A stretch of 64,000 nucleotides of DNA from JAITVB01 sp031553805 (GCA_031553805.1 JAVBLC010000010.1:1-64000), one strand, 5' to 3'. Shown: positions 34,574 to 43,580, counted from the stretch's first letter. The notes: a model not told the origin generated them from the letters alone. Translations and numbers: made by a program.

Positions 34574-34901
34574 TTCAGTAAATTTTAAGGTATTTGTAAT
34601 ATTTGGTTTTTGAGTAATTGTCTGCAAATATAAGACTTTTATTTTAATCCACTTACCCGCGCCGCTCTTTTTCACAAAAAAACAGCGTTTTACGCCGAAA
34701 AAAGTGCTTCTCAATCAGCACGTTTGATTTTCGACAGATGCATCAACACCCCGAAAACCACCAGCCACAGACTCCTCCCTGCAAAAAAGAAAAAATCGAA
34801 AAAAAATTGCCCGAAAAACTTGACAAGTCCGAAAATAAGATTTATCTTTAAACAGTTTCTTAACCACACACAATCCTAACATTAACTAAATATTTACAGC
34901 T
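34574..34901. other. 328-bp divergent promoter region (HU / HTH gene)
   Basis: AT-rich and without an ORF. On the minus strand TATATTTG at 34625-34632 serves HU. On the plus strand CTTG (34819-34822), 20 bp, then TATCTTTA (34843-34850) probably serves the HTH gene, with a leader of about 45 bases. Nothing else is recognised. Confidence 0.6.
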
Positions 34902-35150
34902 ATGGAGGTGATAACATTTAACGAGCTGCGCCGCATCAAGGACAGCTTGCCGTCGGGAAGTATGCAGCGGATCGCCGATGATCTCAACATGAACGTAGAT
35001 ACCGTCCGGAACTACTTCGGCGGCACACACTACAAAGACGGTAGCGCAGTCGGATTCCATATCGAAAAAGGCCCGGATGGCGGCATAGTAACGTTAGATG
35101 ACCGAACAATTCTAGATCATGCGCTGAAAATCCTAAAAGAGTTGGACTAA
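34902..35150 (+). CDS. Small helix-turn-helix-like DNA-binding protein
   Basis: The 82-residue product has a probable helix-turn-helix at SGSMQRIADDLNMNVDTVRNYFGG (residues about 18-41) followed by a beta part with VGFHIEKGPDGGIVTLDDRTILDHALKIL. It resembles a small conserved Bacteroidetes protein of unknown role; I do not recognise a named family. It is transcribed alone between a divergent promoter region and a strong terminator. Confidence 0.8.
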   Translation: MEVITFNELRRIKDSLPSGSMQRIADDLNMNVDTVRNYFGGTHYKDGSAVGFHIEKGPDGGIVTLDDRTILDHALKILKELD

Positions 35151-35161
35151 ACCCAAATACC

Positions 35162-35196
35162 CAAAAAAGGCGGACTTCACAGTCCGCCTTTTTTGT
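35162..35196 (+). terminator. Terminator of the HTH gene
   Basis: AAAAAAGGCGGAC-ttcaca-GTCCGCCTTTTTT, a perfect stem with a T-tract, 12 bp after the stop codon. Confidence 0.9.
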
Positions 35197-35257
35197 AAAC
35201 ACTACGCAGATAGGACCAGCGCTTTTTATAAAACCGGGGGTGCGCTTGTATGATGCC

Positions 35258-37228
35258 CTACTCCACAGGCAGCCAGACGGTCATTGTGGCCATGGTTCGG
35301 TTGGCCCAGGCGTAGTATGGGATGGCAATCAGCGGTTTGGCTTGGGTTTGGGGGGCGGCGGTTTCGGTTTTGATCGAGCCTTGGAGGCTTAGCTGGACGA
35401 TACCGCCTAAGGTTTGAGGCTGGAAGGATTCGTTGATGGGTATTGCCAGGCTGGGAAGAGAGGCGCTGAGCACCTCGCCGGCATTGTCGACACCCTCGAA
35501 GCAGTAAACGATGGGGCCGCGTTCAATGGCCGTTTTTCCGGCGTCTTCGGCTACGCGGGGATTGGCTGCCACGTAACGGGGGGTCATCGGAAGAACGATT
35601 TCGACACGGTCGGCCTTGTTCCACGTGCGGTCGAGGGTGAGGTATCCGTCAGGGCCGGGGGTGGCGTCGATGGCCTGGCCGTTGACCTTAACGGTGACAG
35701 GGCTCTGTGCGGTGCCGTGGTAAGTGTATAGGTCGCTCGGGACGGGGGTATTGCGGGCCCAGCCGGGGATACGGATTTTCAGGTCGAATCGTCCGGATTT
35801 TTCGGGATTGACAGTGAGGGCTACGTTGCCGTCCCACGGATATTGGGTTTTCTGGACGAGGGCGACGCGCTTGCCCGTCAGGTCGATCGTCGCGTCGCTT
35901 TCGGCAAAGAGGTTTACGTAGATCTTGTCGTCGCGCACGGCGTAGAAATAGCCCGGTACCGAAGGAATAAAACGGCACAGGTTGCTCGGGCAACAGGCGC
36001 AGCCGAACCATTCGCTGCGTTTGTATTTCCCGGTAGATTGCAACGGGTTGGGATAAAAGAACGTGTTGCCCGCCAGGCTGATGCCCGAGATGAGGCCGTT
36101 GTAGAGGGTGCGTTCGAGCACGTCGTAGTATTTCGCCTCGCCGTGGAGCAGGAAGAGGCGGTGGTTCCAGTAGACGTTCGAGATCGCGGCGCAGGTCTCG
36201 CAGTAGGCGGTGGCGTTGGGCAGCTCGTAGTTTTCGCCGAACGCCTCGCCCTTGTTCGTGGCGCCGATGCCGCCGGTGAGGTAGAGTTTTTTGCCGACCA
36301 CGTTTTCCCATATCTTGTCGATGGCGTTGAGATAGCTCGCGTCGCCGGTCAGGGCGGCCACGTCGGCCATCCCCGAGTACATATAACCGGCACGCACGGC
36401 ATGGCCCACAGCTTCGTCCTGTTCAATAACCGGTTTGTGGCTCTGGCAGTAGGCGCCGCGCACACCGTTGCCCTTGACGTCGAGGAAGAATTTAGCCAGA
36501 TCGAGGTATTCCTTTTTGCCCGTCACGCGGTACATCTTGGCCAGCCCCATTTCGACAATCTGGTGACCCGGCTCGTAAGCCAGCTTGCCCGGACCGAAGT
36601 CACGCACGAGCAGGTCGGCGTTTTTGATCGCCACGTCGAGCAGGGTGCGTTTGCCGGTCGACTGGTAATGGGCTACGGCTGCTTCGTAGAGGTGGCCGCA
36701 GTTGTAGAGTTCGTGGCTCAGGTCGGGATCCCACTCCCATCGCTGGAGGCCGACCCACTTGTGCATATTGCCCGGTTCGCCGGCCGTGCGGGCGGTATAG
36801 AGGTAACCGTCGGGCTCCTGGGCTTGCTGAATGTAGGTGATCAGGGTATCGATGCGCGCTTCGAGGGCGGCGTTGGGCAGCATCCGGATCGAGTAGGACG
36901 CCCCTTCGATGATCTTATAGATGTCGGTATCGTCGAACGTGTAGCCGGTATTGAAATAGCCCGGCATCACCCCGGCCGCCTTCAGAAAATTGTCAACCCG
37001 GCCTGTGCTGTAGCACTGGTCGAGGGCGATCGGGATGGTCACCTGTTGGTTGACGGTCAGGCGCGGGGCCCAGAAAGCGTCGGTCAGGCGTACCGCCGTG
37101 AACGACACGGGATGGATCGGATAATCGTTGCCCGCAGCCAGAGCCGTTTGGGCATGTCGATGGCCGGAATGGGCCGAAACCGCGCCCGAGAAAAGCAGCG
37201 CTGCCAAAACGAAAAGGGACTTTCTCAT
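35258..37228 (-). CDS. Beta-L-arabinofuranosidase, GH127
   Basis: The 656-residue product has signal peptide MRKSLFVLAALLFSGAVSAH, an (alpha/alpha)6 barrel from about residue 45, and beta-sandwich domains at the C-terminus. The GH127 metal/catalytic site is visible: AYCETCAAISNVYWNHRL (acid/base Glu and Cys ligand) and FGCACCPSNLCRF (nucleophile Cys and Zn ligand). GH127 cleaves beta-L-arabinofuranose from plant glycans or glycoproteins. It follows the FAD reductase gene by 21 bp and appears to end that cluster, although it may be an independent glycan gene. Confidence 0.9.
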   Translation of the reverse strand: MRKSLFVLAALLFSGAVSAHSGHRHAQTALAAGNDYPIHPVSFTAVRLTDAFWAPRLTVNQQVTIPIALDQCYSTGRVDNFLKAAGVMPGYFNTGYTFDDTDIYKIIEGASYSIRMLPNAALEARIDTLITYIQQAQEPDGYLYTARTAGEPGNMHKWVGLQRWEWDPDLSHELYNCGHLYEAAVAHYQSTGKRTLLDVAIKNADLLVRDFGPGKLAYEPGHQIVEMGLAKMYRVTGKKEYLDLAKFFLDVKGNGVRGAYCQSHKPVIEQDEAVGHAVRAGYMYSGMADVAALTGDASYLNAIDKIWENVVGKKLYLTGGIGATNKGEAFGENYELPNATAYCETCAAISNVYWNHRLFLLHGEAKYYDVLERTLYNGLISGISLAGNTFFYPNPLQSTGKYKRSEWFGCACCPSNLCRFIPSVPGYFYAVRDDKIYVNLFAESDATIDLTGKRVALVQKTQYPWDGNVALTVNPEKSGRFDLKIRIPGWARNTPVPSDLYTYHGTAQSPVTVKVNGQAIDATPGPDGYLTLDRTWNKADRVEIVLPMTPRYVAANPRVAEDAGKTAIERGPIVYCFEGVDNAGEVLSASLPSLAIPINESFQPQTLGGIVQLSLQGSIKTETAAPQTQAKPLIAIPYYAWANRTMATMTVWLPVE

Positions 37229-37249
37229 AACCGTTATGTTTAAAATTGA

Positions 37250-39187
37250 TTATTTGACAATGCTATCGTCACGGAATTCGCGCCACACGTTTTCGAACCA
37301 GCCTTCGGGTTCGGGGATCGGGCGCACGGGGGCCCAGGCGACACGGCAAGCACCGGCGGCATAGTCCACCTCCTGCACCGAAGCCATCATCGCCTCGGCG
37401 GCGGGCACGACCGCTCCGTCGGGATCGTAAACGAGATAGGAGCCCCGGCTTCCGCCTCCGCGGGCGATGTAATCGCCCATGGCCGCGGCATAGGTTTGCT
37501 GTGCGAGGAGCAGGTCGTGGTTTTCGAAAGCAGCCACTAAATCTTGCGGGCTTCGGGCCGCTTGTTTTCCGGCTAAGGTTTTCAGCTGGACGGCGGCTTC
37601 GTGCATCACCTGCCGCACACCCTCCGAACGGCGGATGTGGGCAGCGTGCTTCGACATCCGGTTGCCGATCTCGGTGCGGATTTCCGAGGGAGTATGACCG
37701 GTTTTGTTGTACAGGAAATTTTCGGCAAGGGTGATCTTTTCTGCGACCAGCTTTTCGGCACAGGCGGCGAATTCAGCGTCAGCCAGGGGGGCTTCGCTGT
37801 AACGTTTGGCGATGTAGAGCGCTGCCCGCGAACTGCCCACCTGCCCCGAATTGAGGGCGCTGCCGCCGGGACGGTAGACGCCGTGCGTACCGGCCGCTTC
37901 GCCGACAGCAAACAGGTGGCGCACATCGGTTTCCCACCAACAGTTGACCGCCAGTCCGCCGTTGTTGTGCTGGGCGCAGACGGCGATTTCCAACCGTTCG
38001 CGCGTCAGGTCGATGCCGTTGTTTTGATAGAGGTCGATCGCCGGGTGGTTCAGGTGGGCCAGGCGTTCGATCGGCGTCGGTTGCAGGGCGCCCGAGTTTT
38101 TGAGATAGGCCAGCGCCTCTTCGCCCAGGTTCGAAAAATCGGGGGCCAACGCCGACGGACTTTTCGTAAAATCGAGGAAAACACGGCGGCCACGCTCCTG
38201 CATCTCCTTATGGACAAGAATGTCGATCAATGACGAGCCCCAGGCATCGACCTTGCGCGAATCGAACGGCCACTGGTAACCTTTTAGAAATATGGCCGTC
38301 AGCATTCGCGTGGCATCCGGAAAATGTGCGTCGAGGAACTCGCGGGGGTCGTTGCCCCCGGCGTCGGTCGACACGTAACGCGGCAACACCTGCTGGTAGC
38401 TGCCCGAAAGGTTCCAACGGAAAAGGGTCGAAGCGAGGCCGTACTGCCACTCGGTGAGGTTCCGGCCACGGACGCCCGCTTCGAAAGCGACGCCCGACGC
38501 CCCGGTCTGGCTTTCGGGGTAGACACTGCAGGCATACAGTCCGGCCGGCCCCCCTGTAGCCCACACCACGTTGGTGCAATTGAACAGGGCAAAACGCGTT
38601 TCGGGCGCGTCGAGGCCCGCTTTGTTGAGTGTGAGCAAACCGCGGCAGGCACTGCCGTCGGTGATGATGCCGATCACTTTGTAGCCGTCGAAAACGGGGA
38701 TCCCGCGGGCGTTGATCTGTCGTTCGAGGCATTCGGTCATAAAGCGCGAGGTGAGGGGCCCCGCGCTGGTGGCGCGTTGGCGGGGATCGTGGTCAGTCTT
38801 GTAGCCGATGTACTCGCCGTAGCGGTCGTGCGGGAACGGAACGCCGATAGCGGCCAGTTTGGCGAACGAGGGGACGCTGCCTGCGGCTTCGCACAGAGCG
38901 AGGTCGCCATGCATCGCACCGCCGGCAAAGAGGGTGGCGGCAAGATCAGCGATGCTGTCCGGGGCGCTGCCGGCGAGGGTCAGTTTGTAGTAGGTTTGTT
39001 TGTCGGACCCGGTATTGCGGCTGGTGCCCATGGCGATGCCTTCGGTGAGCAGGGCGACGTCGTGCCGGCCCAGGTTGTGGAGTGAGTCGGCGGCGTTGAA
39101 GCCGGCCGCGCCACTGCCTACGACGACGGTGTTTAAGGAGTACACATCAATGGTGTATCCGTTCAAAAAGATCTTCCCCTGTCGCAT
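37250..39187 (-). CDS. FAD-dependent oxidoreductase (fumarate reductase-type flavoprotein)
   Basis: The 645-residue product has the Rossmann FAD motif TVVVGSGAAGFNAADSL near residue 20, a TSRNTGSDKQTYYK segment typical of flavin covalent or active-site regions in the fumarate reductase/succinate dehydrogenase group, GGPAGLYACSVYPE, and LFAVGEAAGTHGVYRPGGSALN near the C-terminus. It has no signal peptide. It probably reduces an enoate-like or keto substrate with electrons from a partner. The cluster holds an ene-reductase and an SDR, so a shared substrate is likely, but which one is unknown. Confidence 0.82.
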   Translation of the reverse strand: MRQGKIFLNGYTIDVYSLNTVVVGSGAAGFNAADSLHNLGRHDVALLTEGIAMGTSRNTGSDKQTYYKLTLAGSAPDSIADLAATLFAGGAMHGDLALCEAAGSVPSFAKLAAIGVPFPHDRYGEYIGYKTDHDPRQRATSAGPLTSRFMTECLERQINARGIPVFDGYKVIGIITDGSACRGLLTLNKAGLDAPETRFALFNCTNVVWATGGPAGLYACSVYPESQTGASGVAFEAGVRGRNLTEWQYGLASTLFRWNLSGSYQQVLPRYVSTDAGGNDPREFLDAHFPDATRMLTAIFLKGYQWPFDSRKVDAWGSSLIDILVHKEMQERGRRVFLDFTKSPSALAPDFSNLGEEALAYLKNSGALQPTPIERLAHLNHPAIDLYQNNGIDLTRERLEIAVCAQHNNGGLAVNCWWETDVRHLFAVGEAAGTHGVYRPGGSALNSGQVGSSRAALYIAKRYSEAPLADAEFAACAEKLVAEKITLAENFLYNKTGHTPSEIRTEIGNRMSKHAAHIRRSEGVRQVMHEAAVQLKTLAGKQAARSPQDLVAAFENHDLLLAQQTYAAAMGDYIARGGGSRGSYLVYDPDGAVVPAAEAMMASVQEVDYAAGACRVAWAPVRPIPEPEGWFENVWREFRDDSIVK

Positions 39188-39204
39188 ATCACAAAATAAT
39201 GTCG

Positions 39205-39255
39205 GTCAAGAAAAACGAAGTTTTTCATAGAAATTTTTGGCGCCGCTTTCTATAA
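39205..39255. repeat. Repeat family B, partial copy B3
   Basis: GAAAAACGAAGTTTTTCATAGAAATTTTTGGCGCCGCTTTCTATAAAA matches B2 in order. The hairpin is partly eroded. A family C unit follows (39263-39306). Both fill the gap between the FAD reductase and SDR genes. Confidence 0.5.
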
Positions 39256-39323
39256 AAGGGTGCGTGCCCGCACCAGGAGTTTTTCAATGCATAGTGAATC
39301 TCCCTGTGCGGACCAAAACAAAA

Positions 39324-40079
39324 TTACAAGCGTCGGATGTGAAATCCACCGTCAATATTAATCACCTCCCCGGTCGAATAAGGGAATGCCCCGGTGGCAA
39401 AAGCGACAACGGCCTTCCCAATATCGTCCGGCAGGCCCCATCGCGCAATCGGAAATTCGCCGCCGGCCAGTAACCGGTCGTATTTCTCCGTTACCCCGGC
39501 CGTCATGTCGGTGCGGATCACCCCCGGCCGGATCTCGTACACCCGTACGCCGTCGGCCGCCAGGCGGTCGGCAAACAGGGTGGTCATCATCCCCACCGCC
39601 GCTTTCGACATACAGTATTCCGGGCGGTTGGGCGACGACACAGTGGCCGAAACCGACGAAATGTTGACAATCACCCCTTCGCCCTGCGACACCATTTGCC
39701 GGGCGGCGGCTTGCGACATGAAAAACGTGCCTTTGACGTTGACCGCGAAAACTTCGTCGATGCTCTCCTCGGTGGTTTCCAGCAGGTCGGCGCGTACTCG
39801 CGGAGCGATGCCCGCGTTGTTGACCAGCACGTCGAGTCTACCCAATTCTTCAATGGTTTTCGTGACCCAGGATTGGCAATCTTCCTTGCGGGCCACATTG
39901 CCTTGCATATAGAAGATTTCGGCGCCCGTGGCCCCCAATTCGTCGAGGGTTTCGCGCACCGCCTCTTCAGAGCGTGTGCCGGTGAGCGCCAAATCGAAAC
40001 CGGCAGCGGCCAGTTGCCGCGCTACGCCGAGGCCGATGCCCCGCGCGCCGCCGGTGATCAATGCTGTTTTTCGTGCCAT
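39324..40079 (-). CDS. SDR family oxidoreductase (3-oxoacyl reductase-like)
   Basis: The 251-residue protein has the SDR cofactor motif TGGARGIGLGVA (NADP-type; no Asp after strand 2), NNAG, Ser in NISSVSA, and YCMSK as the active-site Tyr/Lys. The C-terminal GEVINIDGGFH is classical. It reduces or oxidises a hydroxyl/keto group. It starts 2 bp after the ene-reductase stop codon, so the two are surely co-transcribed. The substrate is unknown, and it is distinct from the housekeeping FabG at 52890. Confidence 0.88.
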   Translation of the reverse strand: MARKTALITGGARGIGLGVARQLAAAGFDLALTGTRSEEAVRETLDELGATGAEIFYMQGNVARKEDCQSWVTKTIEELGRLDVLVNNAGIAPRVRADLLETTEESIDEVFAVNVKGTFFMSQAAARQMVSQGEGVIVNISSVSATVSSPNRPEYCMSKAAVGMMTTLFADRLAADGVRVYEIRPGVIRTDMTAGVTEKYDRLLAGGEFPIARWGLPDDIGKAVVAFATGAFPYSTGEVINIDGGFHIRRL

Positions 40080-40081
40080 AG

Positions 40082-41434
40082 CTATATGTGTGTGGCGATT
40101 CGTTTGCTCATCATCGTGCGGCCGGCCGTGGCTTCACGCCAGATTTCGAGGTAGGGATCGGCGTCGCGGATCACGCAGCCCGCCTCACGGCCGAAGCGCA
40201 TCAGTTCGGTGCATTTCGTGCAGGCGATGCAGCATTTTTTGCGGTCCATCGCGCCGTGCAGCACGATGTCTTTCGCAAAATCGGGGTAGGCAAACGATTG
40301 CCGCCCGAAGCCCGCCAGGTCGAACCAACCTTTCTCGATGCAACCGGCAGCGATATGGGCACCGTATTCGCGGAACCAACTGAAACCCGTGCCGATCACG
40401 TTCACGGACGGAGCGGCCGCTTTCATCTGGCGGATGATGCCCAGCATACGGGCCGCCGATTCGACCGGATGTTCGGGCGGAACGTAGGGACCGGTATCGG
40501 CCGGACGACCGACGTGGGGGTTGTAGTAGGGGTTGCCCGTGCTGAGGTTGACCAGTCGGATGCCTCGCGATTCGAGGACGTTCATCAGTTGTTTCGGCTC
40601 GGTAAGGTCGGGCTGCCCATCGGCGTCGCAACCCCAGCCGTAGGGGGCAGGAATGGCATCGTAGGCGTTGATTCTTAGCGTGATGTCGACATCTACTGCC
40701 GCTTTCGTCTTGTCGATGATGTTCAGCAGAAAACGGATCCTGTTTTCAAACGGGCCGCCGTAGCGGCCTTCGCGCGTGCGTGCTGAAAAGAGTTCGTTGA
40801 TCAGGTAGCGGTGACAGCCTTTAATGTCGACCGCGTCGAAACCGGCTTCTTTGGCCAGGCGGGCGGCTTCGACGTATTGGTCTTCGAGAGCCTCCAGTTC
40901 TTCGTCGGTGATCAGGCGGCGCTTGGGGTTCGAGCACGGATCGAGAACCGGATTCTCGGCCACGGCGACGATGGCTTCGGCACCCACGAACGACTTGCTG
41001 TAGCGGCCCGAATGGGTGAGTTGCAGCACGGTATAGGGTCGGAATCCGGAGCCCATGCTTTCCTCAGCGGCAGCGTAGGCATCGTCCATCATTTGGCGAA
41101 AAGCGGGCAAGGTTTCGCGGTTGATCCAGATTTGAAGGGGATTAGCACGGGCTTCGCTGTTGACAGCGCAGGCTTCGACCCAGAGGAGGCCGGCTCCGCC
41201 GCGGGCGAAACGGTCGTAGCGGCGTAGGGTCAGGGGGCCAGGGCTGCCGTCGGGGTTGCCGTCGCAACCTTCCATCGGGTGGACGATCAGTCTGTTGGAC
41301 AACGTTTTGCCGTAAAGGTCTAACGGTTGTTTCAATGCGGCAAGGTTTTCGGCGATGGGCAGGTCGACGCCGGCACGGACGATGTCTTCGCGCAGCTGGT
41401 CGATATGCTTATAAAGGAAACGGGTGTGTTCCAT
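40082..41434 (-). CDS. NADH:flavin oxidoreductase (Old Yellow Enzyme-like) with 4Fe-4S site
   Basis: The 450-residue TIM-barrel flavoenzyme has NRLIVHPMEGCDGNPDGSPGPLTLRRY, LQLTHSGR, DIKGCHRYLINELFSARTREGRYGG and GFSWFREYG. The C-terminal segment CCIACTKCTELMRFGREAGC supplies cysteines for a 4Fe-4S cluster, as in 2,4-dienoyl-CoA reductase and BaiCD. The FAD/NAD domains of those larger enzymes are absent (450 versus about 640-670 residues), so electrons must come from another protein. The neighbouring FAD reductase is a candidate partner (inference). Confidence 0.85.
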   Translation of the reverse strand: MEHTRFLYKHIDQLREDIVRAGVDLPIAENLAALKQPLDLYGKTLSNRLIVHPMEGCDGNPDGSPGPLTLRRYDRFARGGAGLLWVEACAVNSEARANPLQIWINRETLPAFRQMMDDAYAAAEESMGSGFRPYTVLQLTHSGRYSKSFVGAEAIVAVAENPVLDPCSNPKRRLITDEELEALEDQYVEAARLAKEAGFDAVDIKGCHRYLINELFSARTREGRYGGPFENRIRFLLNIIDKTKAAVDVDITLRINAYDAIPAPYGWGCDADGQPDLTEPKQLMNVLESRGIRLVNLSTGNPYYNPHVGRPADTGPYVPPEHPVESAARMLGIIRQMKAAAPSVNVIGTGFSWFREYGAHIAAGCIEKGWFDLAGFGRQSFAYPDFAKDIVLHGAMDRKKCCIACTKCTELMRFGREAGCVIRDADPYLEIWREATAGRTMMSKRIATHI

Positions 41435-41471
41435 ATCAATAAATTATCGGATCAACGTCTGTTATTTCTAT

Positions 41472-41650
41472 ATCCCACTTTTGTCTTGATACAAAAGTGG
41501 GTAAAAAATCAAGCGCTTCAAGGAAATAGCTAAAAAATATTCCAAAAAGCTACTCCATCCACAACTCGGCCCTGCGGGCCTCAGACAGTGGACTACGCTA
41601 CGCTTTTCGCAACATTTTTTTCACGCCATTTCCTTGGAGGCGCATTGCAG
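41472..41650 (-). repeat. Repeat family A, copy A3 (inverted, left end missing)
   Basis: Its reverse complement matches A2 from AAGGAAATGGCGTGAA to the right hairpin. The right hairpin is CCCACTTTTGT-cttgat-ACAAAAGTGGG (41474-41501); read in family orientation the loop is ATCAAG, as in A1 and A2. The central hairpin GGCCC-tgc-GGGCC (41568-41580) has one more pair than A2. It lies between the MFS and ene-reductase genes. Confidence 0.8.
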
Positions 41651-41695
41651 ACCTGCGCCCTGCGCCTATCGGCGCTTTGCAAATATCTTCGATAT

Positions 41696-42922
41696 TTATT
41701 TCGCCACCGCCTTCTTCGGCAGGAACGACACGATGACCGCCCCGACGAGCGCCACGGCGATCAGCACGCAAAACGCAATCGTATAGTTATGCCCCGTCCC
41801 GTCGTACATCGCCCCGACCATCATCGGGAACACCGACTCGGCAATGCCGTCGGCCACCAGGATGATCCCCATCGTGCGCCCCAGCGCCCGCACCCCGAAC
41901 AGGTCGCCCGCCATCAGCGGAATGATCATATAATCGCCCCCCAGACCTATCCCGAAGATCACGGCAAAAAGGTAAATCTTGCCCGGAAATTCCGGCATCA
42001 GCAACAGCGGGATCGCCGCCGCCACCATCAGGTAAATAAGGATCATCACATATTTACGCGAAATCAAATCGGCCAGCCACCCCATCAATACGCGTCCCAC
42101 GAGGCTGGTGAGCAGTACGAGCGAAATGATCTGCGCCGCATCGGCCTGCGTGAAATTCAGGTCACGCAGGTAAAGTTTCAAGTGTTGGTTGACGCCGCCC
42201 ACGACCCCGATCGCACACATACTCCCGAAGCCCAACAGGTAAAAATTGCGGTTTGTGAGAATGCTCTTGATCGACACAGCGGACGGTTGCTCCACCGGTT
42301 TTTCGGGGGCGGCCTGAGCTCCGCACGGTTGGCGGACAAAGTAGGCCATCGGCAGCGAAATCAGCACGATCAGTACCCCGAGCGTCATCAGTGCGGTGTG
42401 CCACCCGAAGCTGGCTTCGAGCTTGTTGGCCAGCAGCGGCACCAGCGCACCGCCTGTCCCGATGCCGAGGTAAGCGATGCCCATCGCCTTGCCCCGGTTC
42501 TTGTCAAACCAACGCGAGATCAGCACCTGGCAAGGCAGCGGCCCGGCACAGACGTAACCTAGCGCATTGAACACATAGAACAGGTAAAACATCGGCAGCG
42601 ACCGGAAATAACCCAGCCCCACGAGTGCCGCTCCGGCGATCAGCGATCCGACGATCATCAGCCGCCGCGGCCCGTAGCGGTCGATCAACCATCCGGCGAT
42701 GAAACCGAACAGCGGCGCGACGATCAGTTTGCCGAGCGCATTGCCCGAGGTGACCGTCGTGCGCGACCAACCGTATTCGGTTGTCATAAAATCATAAAAG
42801 AAAGGCAACCCGTAAAGGGCGATCCCCACGATGGCAAACAGCGACAGGAACGCCGTCACCACAATGTAGGTCTGCGAACTTCCCCGCGAAGGAAGTATCG
42901 TCGAAGCTCGGTTTGGGCTCAT
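41696..42922 (-). CDS. MFS transporter (oxalate/formate antiporter-like)
   Basis: The 408-residue protein has 12 hydrophobic segments, an inter-domain loop at residues about 200-215, and OFA-type features (WSRTTVTSGNALGKLIVAPLFGFIAGWLIDRYGPRRLM; MGIAYLGIGTGGALVPL). OFA-family members exchange small organic anions. It is the first gene of the minus-strand redox cluster, separated from the ene-reductase by repeat A3. The substrate is unknown and may be the compound reduced by the cluster. Confidence 0.88.
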   Translation of the reverse strand: MSPNRASTILPSRGSSQTYIVVTAFLSLFAIVGIALYGLPFFYDFMTTEYGWSRTTVTSGNALGKLIVAPLFGFIAGWLIDRYGPRRLMIVGSLIAGAALVGLGYFRSLPMFYLFYVFNALGYVCAGPLPCQVLISRWFDKNRGKAMGIAYLGIGTGGALVPLLANKLEASFGWHTALMTLGVLIVLISLPMAYFVRQPCGAQAAPEKPVEQPSAVSIKSILTNRNFYLLGFGSMCAIGVVGGVNQHLKLYLRDLNFTQADAAQIISLVLLTSLVGRVLMGWLADLISRKYVMILIYLMVAAAIPLLLMPEFPGKIYLFAVIFGIGLGGDYMIIPLMAGDLFGVRALGRTMGIILVADGIAESVFPMMVGAMYDGTGHNYTIAFCVLIAVALVGAVIVSFLPKKAVAK

Positions 42923-42996
42923 CGTTCAGGTTTGGATTAGTCGATGGTACGTCCCCGGTGCGTCCCCGCACAGGGAGATTTTGACTTTGTTTTATG

Positions 42997-43026
42997 CAAA
43001 TATAGCAAAAAGTCAGTCCCGGCAAA
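42997..43026 (-). promoter_or_regulatory. Promoter for the MFS-led cluster
   Basis: The minus strand has TTTG (43023-43026 on plus coordinates), 18 bp, then TATATTTG (42997-43004), near the Bacteroidetes consensus. The leader to the ATG would be about 65-70 bases and includes a family C unit. Confidence 0.55.
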
Positions 43027-43125
43027 ATGTCCTGCTCATCTGTTTCAATATTTTAAAAACGATTGGCGATTTTGAAAAATCATTTAAAAACACCATCCTA
43101 TTATGACGCTAACCCCCAATCTGAC

Positions 43126-43542
43126 ATGACGACAACCCCTACCCTGCCAAAAAAACGGATCGAAGTGATCGATGCCCTGCGCGGGCTGGCCCTGATGGGC
43201 ATCATGTTTATTCATTGCCTGGAACATTTCGACGCACTGCCTTATTCGGGCGAAGCGGGCCACATCGTCGAACCCGTTGAACGGAGCGAAGACCTGCGGG
43301 GTCGGATCCTGGTCTTTTCGACCGGGCAGGTTTATGATATGCGTCTGCTTTCTTTGTAATAAAGCAGGTCGCCTGCGTTCCATGCCGGAAAACTTTGGGT
43401 GAGCACCAAGTACCTGACTGAGGCCGTGCGTCGCACCACGGGTGAAACGGCCTACACATGGATCAATAAGATTGTGATGCACATCTCCGCACCAGGGGAT
43501 TTTTCGCTGGCGCGACGGTTTGAGTTTTGGCTCAACCGTTAG
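43126..43542 (+). pseudogene. Gene scar: DUF418 N-terminus plus AraC-type HTH remnant
   Basis: Reading from ATG 43126, the first about 30 residues (KKRIEVIDALRGLALMGIMFIHCLEHF) match the N-terminus of the DUF418 protein at 13286-14491. The frame then loses similarity and stops twice at 43357-43362. Past the stops, in the same frame, 43384-43470 encodes AGKLWVSTKYLTEAVRRTTG and then ETAYTWINKIVM, a clear piece of the second helix-turn-helix of an AraC-family regulator. That piece runs into a family C unit and then the left end of family A. I read it as two decayed genes joined by deletion. The origin of residues 35-78 is unclear. Confidence 0.75.
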
Positions 43543-43580
43543 TGCGTCTTTGCTTTGTTTGGCTGCCGTCCCAAAAAAGC
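43525..43580 (+). repeat. Repeat family A, left-end remnant A5
   Basis: GGTTTGAG-ttttgg-CTCAACCGTTAGTGCGTC...TTTGGCTGCCGTCCCAAAAAAG parallels A2 at 52520-52580 (GGTTGAG-ttttg-CTCGACCGTTTGTGTC...). The first hairpin is kept and one G-T pair has become T-A. The rest of the element is absent. Confidence 0.55.

Noticed and set aside
35843..37243. 466-codon plus-strand ORF opposite GH127
   Set aside because: It is the antisense shadow of the GH127 gene, which has the Cys/Glu active-site motifs.
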